Below, piece by piece: positions 46,787 through 59,997 of a DNA stretch of 64,000 nt (within the stretch, counting starts at the first letter, position 1; every line of letters starts with the position of its first letter). Below the pieces are notes generated by a model. It was not told where the DNA came from and did not search any database. It saw only the letters and a list, made by a program, of their open reading frames with translations. Source of the DNA: Cygnus atratus (taxonomy: Eukaryota > Chordata > Aves > Anseriformes > Anatidae). Position numbers and translations under genes: made by a program. The stretch spans positions 81,254,614-81,318,613 of the forward strand of contig NC_066363.1 of NCBI RefSeq assembly GCF_013377495.2. The letters are read 5' to 3'.

Positions 46787-49462
46787 AAATTCATGAAATC
46801 ATTTTATAAACATTTGGCAGTTGTCCAAATACTCTTAGAAAGGGAAAAAAGAGTAATGTGATCTCACAAATCATTAATGAGCTGAAGTCAGCACTCTGGA
46901 TTTGATTTTTTTTTATTATTATTTTTTAAATAGTTACTTGACACAAAATATCTTGTATCAGCCTGTGGTAAAGGCTCAAACTCTCTTCTTCCTAGTGATT
47001 CTTATATTTCCAAATTTGTGAACAGCTGCCAGGAGCATGTGTGTGTGTTTGCATGAGCCTTTGATAGCTATAATCAACAAATATATTTGAAACGTAACAT
47101 AACTTCACCAACAGAGCGTGCCAGCTCTGTTAGCTCCTTTTAATCCAAGAGGTGCTTTTGAAGACTGCGTCTTCTTTAATATTATATTGTGTGCGAGTGT
47201 ATAAGCAGTTAGATGTGAACACATGCTGGGCAGTAACAAGCTAATGAATCTGCTTTATGTATTTGGAATGGTAGGCTTCCGTTCACTTGGATCAAGACCT
47301 TGGATAGGAAATAGGCCTTTGCATGACCTGCATGCTGATAATATGCAGGCAATTGCAATGATCCTTCTTGCTCAGGATACATAGTTGGAAATATTCAGTT
47401 ACAAAGCTCAAGTCTAACAGTGGTGAGACTACCACCTCCTGGCATTATAGACAAATAGGCAAAAGTTGTCCGACCTGGGTGGCTCAAGTTAGCTGGGGCC
47501 ATGTGTAGAGTCTAGACTGCTCTTGATCCAGTGCTGTTATTATTAATAATAATAAACACAAATGTGTTTTTATAGGATGCTTGTATTTGAAAGCCTTTGG
47601 GCATTTCACAAACTACAAGAAAACACAACATTTTTTTTTCCATTAAAAGTGCAACATACCCCCAATGAAATTGGAAACTGGCAAAAGAGCAAAAAATACC
47701 TACTAAACACCTCACAAAACACAAAAGATAGAGCAACCACCCACAATTCATTAGATTTCTATACATGCCAACCCCTCCTGGCCATACTGACATCAGAGGG
47801 AGATTTTTTGTGTTATCAGTGGGAGAAAGATCAAGCTTAAAGTGAACAGTAGGAGAGGTCTCTGTGAGAGAATGTGGACAGCAGTGCGCTCAGCTGTACA
47901 TCCACAGGTTGAACTGAAAGATGCATTTTTGCAGTCAGAAGTGTCTGGATTAATGATATTGCTACCCTTTAGAATTTAAACTTTTTTTTTTTTTTTTTTT
48001 CTCTGAAGGATGATAATGAGATGGGAGATCTGTGTTGTGATTTAGACCTAGGCTGAAGATTGAGATCTGTATTTGAAATATCTTGTGGTGAAAAGGAATT
48101 CTATACCACCTCCATATGGTTTTCCTTGATGTTTTTCTCTTTGTACATATTCTAGTAGACTTTTGTTATCTCAGCCAAAATATGATCAAAATAATCTTTG
48201 ATTTTAGGGGAGATTTTCCAAATCTCCAGAGCTGATAAAAATGTTGGTTTTCCAAAAGGGTTGGCACACTGAAGATGTTAACAACTTTTTATTGGATTAA
48301 AAGGGAGCTGAACCACTCAAAAAATGTTGTACCACTTTTTAAAATGTCTGCAATTCTTCCTTAGGCTTGTAAATCCTCATGTACGTAAACCACAGTCTTT
48401 TGTGGTAAAACTGCTTTAACAGAGTTTTCCAGCATAGTAATATGCTGCTTCTCTCTCAGTTGTTTTGGGTAAGGATATGGTCTGAATTACCATGTTATCT
48501 AGAAACAACCCCCACCCCCCAAATAGCTTTCACTTGCTGCGATCACAAACTGCATAGTTTTTCCTATTTTAGCAGATAGTACCTTCACAGCATTACATAC
48601 TGGAGCAGATCAAAGCAAAATAACATCAGTGCCATGAAATGAAAAGGAATAGATATCACAAAGCTTGCGTTTGTTCAATGCAGGAAGGGAGAATAAAGAT
48701 TCCAAATGAATTGGAGAATAAAAGCACGATCATTAAGAAGGTGGCCTTTGGTGTGGTCACCTCTGAGATTCAGTCTAACAGAACATTGTTGCTGCCTCTA
48801 CTTGTTCTGTAATAGCCCCACCCTATTCATTTGTGTAGAAGAATGGATCAAAGTGAGCTTGAAGATAGACAAAGTTTATAAAAACAGAAAACTCATTTTC
48901 TCATATGCTCTTTGGTGCCTGAGGCAGAGGTATTGATTGTAAAGCAACCGAAACAAGCTAAGCTATTCTTGCCTTCTATATGTTTGAACACTTGTAATTG
49001 TGCAATAGGTAGTGAAACAACCCAGAATGACGCACAAAGTACAGTACAAATGAGAGACAAAAGCAGCTGAATTGTTTAAATAAGGCAAGGCTGTGAAACT
49101 GAGACTCAGATGGGATTTTGTCTTGTAGATGTTTCACAAAAAAGGGAAAAAAAATCATTAACTTGTGAGTGGTTTTGTCTTAACTGTCAGTTCATATGGC
49201 AACTGGATACTGTGTAAATAAACATATATATATATTTAAACATGAAGAGTCAGTGGACTTTACACAGGTCCATTAACATGTCTATTACAAAACAGGCTTA
49301 TGCCAGATCCAGGAGTAGGATATTAAGGAGAAAATGTGAAATCTTTTGTAACAGTGTACATCTTGTTTGTCCTGCTTAGGGCCAGTGCGAGTCACCTTGT
49401 GCAGCACAGTTCTCAGGCATGACTCTGAGGGCTCTAGGAGGGACTTTGGTGATTTCAGGACC
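46787..49462. other. Upstream gene desert, fifth segment
   Basis: AT-rich unique DNA with a poly-T at 47984-48000. The stretch 47080-47370 is non-repetitive, with CpGs and TAAT/TTAATCC words, and looks like a candidate regulatory block. No gene supported. Confidence 0.45.
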
Positions 49463-49906
49463 CTAACAAAATGGGCTCTCTGCAGAGGCTATTTTTATTT
49501 CCCATAAGAAGGTGTGATTCAAGATCATTTGCAGACTCTTGCAGATGAAATTTGTTATGTTTATGTTGTCTAATCCCAGTGGGTTTGTATAGTTTTGCCT
49601 TTGTTTGCCTGTAAACCATCTTAACTGTTGCAGCACGTATCTACTCCAGCTCATCTTGTGTCCACAGGACTGGTTTGTGGACAGCCTGTCAGACATGCTC
49701 AGCAGTCCGCTAACCTCCTTTATGTGTCCAGGCATGCTCAGACCTACATGTTTCAGCTGTGTCAGCACCTCTGTGTACTGGTTTGCTTCTTGTATGGTCA
49801 TGAAGCTGGTTTTGAAGATGGCTTTGAGGTTGCCCTCTGCGGGGTGCATGGTATACACAGGGTGGATGGATCTGTCCAGAGATGAAAGTGCTTCTCCTGG
49901 GATATC
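49463..49906 (-). other. Unassigned open frame without a start context
   Basis: About 148 codons open on the minus strand. The first ATG is at 49849, after a run reading DIPGEALSSLDRSIHP. The residue mix looks protein-like (EANQYTEVLTQLKHVG and similar) but I recognise no family, no signal peptide and no domain. No splice pattern or promoter supports expression. The plus strand has an overlapping frame of about 105 codons. The length is near the chance maximum for a window of this size, so it may be random or a decayed relic. Confidence 0.15.
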
Positions 49907-51071
49907 TTACTCTATTTGAGAGCAGAATAAGCTCTGCTGGCATGAGATGCCCCGATACTGGTGTAACTGTATCCCTGCTAGACCTGATCCTAGTCTTACT
50001 GCTGTTGTTTTCCTTGTATGGACCAACAGTAAAGCCACTTTGAATTGCTGTGGCAGTGTAGAGAAACCTCAGTGGGGACATAAACAGTATTCACACCCAG
50101 TTGAAGACTTCTGTTCAATCTTAATGCAGTGGAAAGCAGTCAGTGTAAGGAGGAGCTAGGCTCCCAACTTGTGCAAGAAGGGTTTGTTACCAAGCCTACC
50201 CAGCCACTCCCTTGGATTCACCTGGACTTGTGCTTCTTCAGTAAGATAAATTGTGCTCGCTTTCCAATATGTTGACTTTAGGGTAAGGAGGGAAAAACAG
50301 TCAAATCAGATATGTTTTTTTAATTTTAATTAAATCATCTGTATTTGAAGGTGGTGACAACTCAGCTTCAGGCTCCTCGTGTTCATCCCATACTCTGGGA
50401 AAAGTTCCAGTCTGATTTTTGCTTTGCTCGTAACAGAAAGTTTGTATTGGTTTCCTAGCCCTATAATAAATTACGAATTCTGTCATCAGCTCTAATGGTA
50501 TAACGAAATCTCAACAGTTACACAATGTGCAATGTTCTCATCTAAGGTCCACAGCTTAATGGTCAGCTGCTGCTCAGGAAGGTGAGACCTCGGTACAGCA
50601 CGGAAACTTTCCTCGGGATGAGAGTGGATTTGCTGTTACTGAGAGTTCCCATTATGCCTCAAGGGGCTCTGCCCTGCTTTTTGTTTTCTCTAGCAACGTG
50701 AGATCCGCCACGTCAACATAGATCATTAATGTTTCAAACCTGGTCCTGCCTCTAGCTAAATTTAAGTCGGTATAGTTTATAGACAGATGAAGTCCTACTC
50801 TCTCAATCCTTCACACTTTTAGCTCTGCTGTAGTTAACTTTGCCAGTGTTCTGTCCTGTGCTCTCCTCTCCTGAAGGATCACTGAACGTGGCGAGAATGG
50901 TGCTTCAAATGCTGCAGTGTATAAAGGGGAAAATACACATCACAACTCCTCATGGCTGTGGGCCTGAAGAACAGAAATTCCCAAGCTTCTTTTGGGATTA
51001 CTTTTCACCCTTAGACAAGTAGCTTAAATTCTCCCTGCAAGTCCCATCTATAGAATGATTCTTCCCTTTTT
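49907..51071. other. Intergenic DNA
   Basis: Unique sequence, no supported gene. Confidence 0.4.
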
Positions 51072-51097
51072 AAATCCATCAGTAGCATGATGGATTT
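51072..51097. repeat. Perfect 10-bp inverted repeat (hairpin)
   Basis: AAATCCATCA and TGATGGATTT flank the six-base loop GTAGCA. It could form a short hairpin. Such arms arise by chance in 64 kb occasionally. Confidence 0.6.
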
Positions 51098-54000
51098 GTA
51101 ATAACTTCACATACATGGCTGTAATGAGCACCCTGACAGACTCTGGTGTAAATAAGACAATAAAAGGCAATATTTTTTTTCCTATCCATGTCTGAATGAA
51201 ACTTTACTTCAAGTTGTTTAATACAAGCGGTTGATCAGATTTTGCTGTTTGGTGTCTTTACTGGGGATGAAAAGCATTAGGCACTGTTCTCTGTTCCAGC
51301 TTTGTAACCTTGTGGCATTCTGAAAAAGAACAGGAAATTGAGTGTTGAAAAATTATTCCTGCATAGATGGATGTAGATGCATATTCCATTTGTCTGGTGC
51401 AGCTCAGGAGATACAGAAAAACATGAGAATCACAGCATTTATGCTCCACTCATGCTCAAATATTGGAGTAGCAGTAACTTTATCAGCTATTTAAGTGACT
51501 TAATTCTGTGTTGAGAGTCAAGCCAGTTCTTAGTGCGCCACAAAATTAGATAACAACAATGGAAATAAAGGCCTTTGACTCCTCTTACCCATATTCTGCA
51601 GTGGAGAGTGAAAACTATCCTTGCAGTGCTTTTTCTTAAAGTGGTCTCTGCATTTGGGTGCTCGCATTTAATTAAATCTTTTTGGATTTGTGGACAGGAT
51701 TTAGCCAATGCTGCTTTACTGTGTATTGGGACAACCAAGAGGTAATACTGATGGATAGAGCATCCAAGCTGTAGTGAACATGCTAGGCTTATTTAAGCCT
51801 GCAGAGCTTTTACCTAAGGTTACAGTCTGTAGTGCCAGGTGCAGGAAATATTAATGAGCATAGCACAAATATCTGCGACAATAAATGTCGGTAATCTGAC
51901 AAGCTGAAGGAGAACTTCTTATTCTGATGGAGATGGTTGTATGCTTTGTCTAAGTGTGCAGCCATTCTATGCCCTTCTCTGATGATGCTTATGCTATATG
52001 TAACACAGGGATACGTGGAAACACCAAATAAGGCTCTGGGTTGCATTGTGCTGGATACTGTATGGACAAAACAAACCCCCAAACAAAACAACAACTACAA
52101 AAACCAGAAGGCAATAGCTGAAAATCTTTAAGTATCTTTCTACTGCTGATTGATGGATTGCTGGAACTTGGTTTTTCATCTTTAGTTTTGTTACTTTCAA
52201 AAGGAGACATTCTAGCAAGTTATTTACAGATTTGTTTTAAAGAAACTTGACCTCTGGAGCTCCTACTTGGAGGGATAGCTCCTGTTGGATTCTTTCAAAT
52301 TTGTGGGGGGCAAAATGCCTTCCCCAGCTAAATCCTTGCTGACTAAGTCTTCTCTATTTCTTTCTTTGCCATCTGGAATGTGCTAAGCGTGACGTTCAGT
52401 CAAAAAAAAATACATTTTATTCTGAGGTGAAATGGCAGGGAGCAGGTAACAAGGATTTTTATTTTTTGTTCTAGAACCCATGCTCTCTGTGGGGGTGGCT
52501 CAGATGGCACTGAATTGAATTGGAGACTTAAATGTGAAAAGTATTTAAATAATTTTCATTGATGGCAACTAACTAATCTCAGCTCTAGGGCAAATAATCA
52601 AGTTAGCTTTAAGAAATGGACTTCTCTGAATGGCCCTTTGACTTATTTTTCAAAGACATCCACATCCACCTATCCATTCTAAAATAATTCTGTAACTTAC
52701 ATAGTGCCCAGTTCCTAGGAATCAAAACTTTACAACAAAAGGCATATTTTACTTTCCACGTAACATTTGAATTCCTTGGACAAACTAGATAGGGGATAGG
52801 GTTATGGGGTAAAAGACAAAAAGATATTGGGTGTCCACAGTTTTAATGACTGTCAATAGTTGGCTGGATAACACGGATTCCTATTAGTGTCCTACTCTTT
52901 TTTGAATGCCTTATTGCCTCCTTTAGAGGTGAGGGACAAGCATCAATGACCAGTCCCTTGCCTAGCCTGAGATCGTAGCCAGCTAACCAGTCAGCACATG
53001 TAGCTCCAAATCAGTTGCAGCATGCACTATTGCTTGTGCAGGCCATCAAATAAGCACATGGAAGGGAACAGAGGGGTACTGTGATTATGAAGGAAAGTGG
53101 TTGTAATTGGAGGATGTAAGGCATATATCATAGGAAACTCAGCTTTGTCAGTTGTGTTGCTTGTAAAACAGCTCATTGACCTTATGCCTATTAGTTCCCT
53201 AACTCTCCACCCAGTTCTGTGAGGACTGCAAGAACAATAGGGAGAATGTCAACCTAGTGAATCACTGTTGACTACGTTGTCCACATTTTCCTTATTTGGG
53301 CAGATATTTTTGCTTAGGTATGCTAAGAATCCACAAAGTGGCTAGGTACTAAGCCCTAAGACACTCAGACAGGTGTCTCAAAAGACATTTAAGAGACTTA
53401 CTCCAAGGTTCGTGAACTAGATATTTAAAAATAAGTCTAAAGAATTTAGATGTGGGATTTGGGACCAAACTCCCTTAGGCTTCTTTACTCTCTAAAGCCA
53501 AGATGTTCAAACAATCTTGACCAAATTAGGATAATTAGAGTCCTTCATCTTACCCCTGCAGCTAATCTATTATACTGGTCTAATGTGTGTACTACTCAAC
53601 CATGTCAGGGATTTTTGTAATTTAGTGGGAATAAAGAATTAATCATTAGTATCTCTGCTAAGAAGTTTGTGTTTACCATCAACATGCCCAGTTGATGTGC
53701 AGACGTTAGCTTAATGTCAAATTATAGTTACACATCATGTTGCACTTGACCAATTTATTAACCCGTGCCTAATAGGCCCTTGGGACTGCATTTGGCACAG
53801 GGTTAGAGATTTCAAGATGTACTGCTCTTTGTTTACTGAATGTGGTTGGGATAACATAACAGAGAGAGAAGTGTAATTCATGCTTCAGTTTACTTACAGA
53901 CTTGGAGCTTTGAGGTGCCATTTAGGCTCAGCTGTTCTCTTGAGTATAATGAAACTTCATCTCTCATTGAAGTATTTGGAACAAAATCCTTTGTGAGGTG

Positions 54001-57000
54001 ATGCAGTATTGCTAAACAGCTCTCCCAGTGAGCTGAGACTTTACTTTTGGACTTACCTAGAAGCCATAAGAGCCATAAAGCCTGAAGTTCTTTGGAATAA
54101 CATTCTTATTTCTTGTTAAAGCAAAAGTTGCAGGAGTTAAAGGACTACTTGTTTTCTTCTTTTGTCATTTTTTCTTTCCACTTCAAAGCCACAGAGCAGG
54201 AAGATGCAGTCAAGTGTCAAATCAGACAAAATACTTCCAGTTTGTTTGTGTGTGTGTGTTGTTACACTACATGCTTAAAATGCAAAACAAAATGTTCTGT
54301 GCTCCATGTTTGTCTTTGGGTGAGTGTATGAATTAATGTTGACTTAGTTCTTTTCCACTGGTTTATATTTGAAAGGCTGTTTGGAAGAGATGCTTTTTTG
54401 TTTCACTCTTGGTGTTAATTCCCTCTGTTCATCTAGTGCCAGCATCTCATCCGGATTCAACAAGAGCCTAATAAATGAAACCTGACTGTCCTGTGGCAAG
54501 AGCTCCAGGATGGGCTGAAGCCAAGGAAGTCTTGGAACTAATAGTGTTTAATAGTGCTTTCAACACACTTTGCAATTGGAAATGTCAAATGAGGAAAATT
54601 TATATGGTGGCTTTTGAGAAATGTTGATCATTGGTAGCTTATAACTAAATATGTCGATTTTTATTCTTTGAGAGGAATAGACACATAAAATGTATTCTAA
54701 ATGATTATTTGTGAATATTTGCCCATGAGACTGTTATGATATATAGTGATGTCATATGGACTTTTTACCCTCCAGAAAAGGTATTTCTGTCAGTAGCACA
54801 GTTACTTACAAGTATTGAAGCAATATTTTGGAGCAATATTTTTTAGAGGTCAATAAACCATCAAATTGATGGAAAGGATGAGGGTATAAAACATATCTGT
54901 TTCTTTGAAATTTAATTTTCCAAGTCATTGGCAGTTGTGCTCTGTGTGCTTCATTTGGGCTTTAGATCTGCTCTTTCATGTTGCTTTACATAAAATGAAG
55001 AAAAAAACCTAACTGGCTGGTAAGTCACATCTGTCGCAGGTCTGTCTTTTCTTTCCTTGCTCAGGAGTCATTTGCTAATGTCAGTGAGGTTACAGTGATG
55101 TAAGGTGAACAGGTACAATAGCTGATGCAAGCCTGAGATGTCTAGAGCACATGTTAAGTAACAAAGAACACCATTTCAGTTTCAGGAACGATTCTATCCC
55201 CATCTCATCTGCTGCACTGACGATCACTTCATGAAAGATCACTAGGTTTGTAGGCCAGTTTATTTCTGATGTAACTTCCCTGGGTATGATGCAGTTATAC
55301 CAGGGAGAGACCTGGGACATTTTTACTGTACTCAGTCACATGTGCCGTGTTAAGAGAGCCTTCCCACGCAAAGTATTTGCACAACACTTTCCTGGAATTT
55401 GAGGGTGAAACACATTTGCCTGTTGTGCTTCAGGCATTTCACCCGACGAGACAGAGCCGTGCTTGCTTGATCATATTAGCTGGATTAGAGCAGCAGTGAA
55501 AGACCTCCAACTGTCACCATGAGTTTGCCTTCCTCTTGCACTGAACATCATCCAAGACAAGATATTGTTCTGGATGGACTTTTGCTTAGCCAAGGTGAAC
55601 TTGTCTTACATCTTTTCAAGCCCCGAGTATGCTTCTGAACAGAACATTTGGGGATGTGCCAGGAAAATCGATTTGGAGGTGTTTGAAAAGTATTGCGAAG
55701 AAGGTTCCTGAAGCACAGCTTCTGCCAATAATGTGATGACAATTAGCACTGTTCGAAAATTGTCACAGTGATTATCTTCTGCTTGTCTCATTAGGCTGAA
55801 TGGACATAAGCAATTTCTATCCTGCCTATGTCACCTAATTGTCCTTTTACTGCCCATTAGTATTCCTCGGTTGGACTGGGTTAGTGGAGTGCTGCTGTGT
55901 CCCCCGCCTTTGTCTTTATTGCGTGGGATGTTAGAGCTGTTTCTGCAGAAGTGGAGGGACTTACCCCTTTCCCTTCTTGGGGTGTATTCAAAGAAACTTA
56001 GCTTGGAAGCTCCCCATGGGTTTTACCTGTTTACAGTAGAGGTCACATGGGATCAAACCAATTGCTGGTTATCAGTTGCTGAAATCAGGGCTGATCCCTA
56101 ACATAAACAAGGACGTAGGCTCTTCAACCTCCCAAGAAGTGGAGGACTACTATTTTTAATAGACTATTCATCCATAGTTAGAAAGCTGTCACTGATTTAT
56201 AACACTTTTTTCATTGCACCCACCCCAGACTCTGGGCAATCATCCCTAGGGGGATTTATTTTCCATTCCGTTCTCTCCCTGAGTATTTTAAATATATGTC
56301 TACATTCCAAATAATCTTGTAAAGGGAATTTTGGCTTCCTGGTTCCTCCTCAAGTCAAATCCTGCCTTTGTCCTTTTGTAATTAGATGCTGAAACAAAAT
56401 CTATACAGAGGCTACCGGGGAGCAGTTTGGAGTGAGGCACAGAAAAACTTCGTGCCCAGAAAAGAAAGAAATTGGTCATGAGTCTAGAACAACTACAACC
56501 CTCTTAATCTGCTACGGTGGTCTGCATTATGTAAAAGTGAGAGAAACACTATGCAAACTGCTGACAAATGGAGATGACAAATGATGAGGTGTTTATCCAA
56601 GATCCGATTTATTTATTTACTTGCTCAGTCCTTATGAAATATATATTTTGGTGATAAATTCAACCAAAACTTCCCCAGCTGTCTCCCTTGGCCAAGCATC
56701 CAGTGGATTGCTGGTTGTGACCAAAATTTCCCCTCAGTGGTGGGTAGTCAGTGGAATGTCACAGTCCCCAAGGGTTAGTCCTATTTGTATGAAATACCAT
56801 CTTGCTAACATGTATGGCTGTTTTTTTCATTGAGAAAATGGCATCATCCCTTGTATAAACTATGCTTTCTGTCTAATAGAGTATAATTTTTGCTTATATA
56901 ATGCATCGTCACGCAACTGATACTGGGCTTCATGCTTCAATTCCTACCATTCTCATTTTTCTTCCCAGTGAAGCTACGAATTTGTTTGCTTTTTGGTTAG

Positions 57001-57270
57001 TTAGTCTTAAAACAATAAAACTGATGAGATTCTCTGCTTATACAGACCTATATTTGTCTTTGCTTTTGGTTTCAGGAAAAAAAATACCCATCACAAACTG
57101 CATAAAAGCATAGAAATAGCTCTGCTGTTCTGAGGTAAGCACCCACTCTTTTTTGTTCCTACACATCTTTGAAGTGTTCCAAGGTCTCCTGTTGAGTTAT
57201 CAGGTGTATCATGCAATATGATGGGGTTAAAGTAGATTTGCTTACTGTGATATGTGGCCTATCTTTAAAT
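51098..57270. other. Upstream gene desert, sixth segment
   Basis: About 6 kb of unique AT-rich sequence without dated repeats. The block 53570-53800 is non-repetitive with TGTTTACC (a forkhead-type word) near 53671-53678 and several TTAAT words. No gene supported. Confidence 0.5.
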
Positions 57271-57324
57271 GGGGGGTGGGGTGGGGGGGATTGCATTAAA
57301 AAAAACAAAAACAAAACAAAACAA
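57271..57324. repeat. G-run cluster followed by (CAAAA)n
   Basis: Six, four and seven Gs separated by single Ts (57271-57289) are followed by an A-rich CAAAA-type simple repeat (to about 57324). The G part meets the G-quadruplex rule. Confidence 0.75.
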
Positions 57325-58403
57325 ACTTCTCTGATAAATTTTAGGTAGAAGTTTACACATGAAACCAAGCTGCAATCTAGACCTCTGAATGACACTGGTA
57401 ATGAATATTAAGAACTTCATTTGAATAAATACATTTAATTGCACTCATAATCAGTGGAGGGAAAAACAACCTTACCTAATATTTATGAATTGAAGACGTG
57501 CTGGAAAGATTTATACCACAGCCAAGAAAGAAAACATGCACACGCCTGCACATACACGTACAAGTAGGTGAAAAAGAGTAGCAGGTAGTCATCTATACTG
57601 AGGCTGTATCAGGATGCTCAGTATACAAGGGACACCTTTTAACATTTCACTGATACATTTTAAGGCCTTAAACACTGAATTTGCAGAGTTATGGCAAAAA
57701 GTTGGTTTGTATCTTGAAGTAAAATCAAGAAACAGAAATGCTGTGTGATATTATAATGACACTCCTATGATGTTAAGCCAGGGTAACCCTGTGTCCTGGT
57801 CTTCATCCCTGGGACCCTCCTTCATTCTCGTCTCCCTTAGTGCTGGACTGGTATTCCATGTCTCCTCCCTTTCTACACCACTGCCTATTTTCTCATTCTG
57901 GCCTCTGACCCAGCTGGCTGTGAGCTTTCCTCTTCCCTTGTGTTTTGGCTGGAGCTTATTCCCTGTATCAGCTATCTTGATTCTCATCAGGCCTTTTTCT
58001 TTGCCATGTTCTAATTCTTCCCCCTCCCCAAATGCTCCCAGTCTCCCTGTCTTTCACACATTTGCTATTTCTTCCTCTCCCCTCTACTTTGTATTTTCCA
58101 ATCCTTTCCCTTACCATGGCTAAGCTCTTATTTTTTCCTGTGTTCTTGACCAAAAGCTTCTGCTTCCATACTGAGAAAAAGTGGGCAGCTGCTAATGTAG
58201 GTGATAGAGGCTGCTGAGTCTGTTGCAATGCCTAATGCTGGTCCAGAGTAACGAGAAGCCCTAGCTGTGAAGAGGAATTTGTATTTTTCCTCTGTGTCTA
58301 GGGTTAAACATATTCATCTGTTCTTTGTGGAAGGGGTGTGAAGAGTCTGAACACAATAGGACTCTACTGAGTTGGGAGATCCTCAATGACAGCAGGGAAG
58401 TGA
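57325..58403. other. Intergenic DNA with a pyrimidine-rich strip
   Basis: 57790-58150 is strongly C/T-rich on the plus strand, which gives a 118-codon frame of low-complexity residues. I regard this frame as a composition effect. No gene supported. Confidence 0.45.
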
Positions 58404-58554
58404 TTGAGTCACCATCCCTGGAGGTCTTTAAAAAACATTTAGATGTAGAGCTTAGTGATATGGTTTAGTGGAGGACTTATTAGTGTTAGGTCAGAGGTTG
58501 GACTAGGTGATCTTGGAGGTCTCTTCTAACCTAGATGATTCTGTGATTCTGTGA
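58404..58554 (+). mobile_element. CR1 LINE, short 3' end fragment
   Basis: GATTGAGTCACCATCCCTGG, AGGTCTTTAAAAAACATTTA, GGTTTAGTGGAGGACTTATT and GGTTGGACTAGGTGATCTTG lead to the tail GATGATTCTGTGATTCTGTG. This is the last 150 bases of an avian CR1 in plus orientation. Confidence 0.92.
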
Positions 58555-59927
58555 AATTACACTGGGGATGAAATTATTCAGTGTGTTCAGCTTGCAGCTT
58601 CACTAAAAATACCAGAAAGATAGAAGGCAAAATTAATTATGCAGAGCACAGTATAGCTTCTCTTATTCAACACCTCCATAGCCTATATATGCCTCCCTTT
58701 TTAGGATTCAGCGTGGGCTTATTGTAGAGCTTAGTGGCTGAGTTACCCAATCATAATGAGCTACCGTGTACATCAGCTGAGCATGATAAAGCGCTCCTAA
58801 TGCGTCTACAATGCAAGGTGTTTAATTCTGACATGAACACTGCAGGAAGGCATGGCGCACTTTCACACCAACACATGGACAGACTTAGGTGGGTGGTAGT
58901 GCCATTGATGGAATATAAAATCTTCATGGTGACGAATTTCTTATTGCATTCTAAATATAATACCTGAAAAAATGTATTTATCTGGTTTTATAAAAGTGCC
59001 AGTTCTTGTTTTTATTAGAAAATGTTAAATGCATTTTTATGCCTTCAATGTAATATGTAATTCTTTGCTTCTTTTCAGGGTCTCTCAGTGAAGAAAGTTC
59101 CGTTCCTGTTACAAGCTAAGAACTGAAGCTTAGAGTATGAGTCAATTCTTTGGAGGAAGCACTTAAACACCTGCTTGACTTTTGCCATGTAGAGCAGCTC
59201 CTCGCACTTCAGTGGTGTGAGATCAGACTCAGATAATTTTTCATCTGTCTTACCTCATTTTGGTCCCTTTTTGTCTGTAAGTACTGTACTTTTTACGAAG
59301 GATTTTCTAATTCCATGTTCTCAGAAAGAGCACAAATCCATAGCACAGGGAATTATGTTCTTTCAGTGTCTCAGGGACCCATCTCTTCTGGTACTCCCTT
59401 TGTCTTTCTCTTCCTATACTATTGGTTTTCTTCTGGGTCTCAGGCACTGGAGGCAGCCAGAGTAATAGCAGGAAGCATATTACGGAAGTGCAGACTACCT
59501 GGGATCAGGACCTTGTTGCCCTGCAGGTACAACACTAGAGTAAAACCTGTTGCTGTTCATCGAGGCCGGTCTTGCTTATGAAAGGCTTTCTTCTGTTTTC
59601 ACCATGGCAGTATTTGTGTGTTGGCAGCCTGAAGAAATAGTGACAAGACACAGGAATTTCAGGTGCAAGGAACTGACGTAGCTTCCTAAGTCATGTGGCT
59701 GTGACAAATCCGTTGGGTTTTTGAGTCTGAGGCTCCAGGAAACGAGAACAGAAAGGACAGTGGGATGAGGAACAGTCACCGATCATTGTCTCTCTGGGTG
59801 CAGTTATTGGCACCATCCTTACTTCTAGGAATGACGTTTCCACCTCTTCTCTGTGCATTCATTTGTCTTTGTTCACAATCCGTTCCTGCCCAGTCATAGA
59901 TTTAATGATTGTTCTGGGAAAGGAGAT
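58555..59927. other. Intergenic DNA
   Basis: Unique AT-rich sequence, no supported gene or repeat. Confidence 0.4.
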
Positions 59928-59997
59928 GTACACACATAGACACACATCTACATATATGCACATATATATTTACACACACACATGTATTATATGTGTG
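59928..59997. repeat. Degenerate (CA)n/(TA)n microsatellite
   Basis: Alternating ACACA, ATATAT and GTGTG words across 70 bases with interruptions, indicating an old microsatellite. Confidence 0.8.

Noticed and set aside
57767..58123. 118-codon plus-strand frame that looks like hydrophobic membrane segments
   Set aside because: Caused by a C/T-rich strip that yields Ser/Pro/Leu/Phe codons. No start context or homology.
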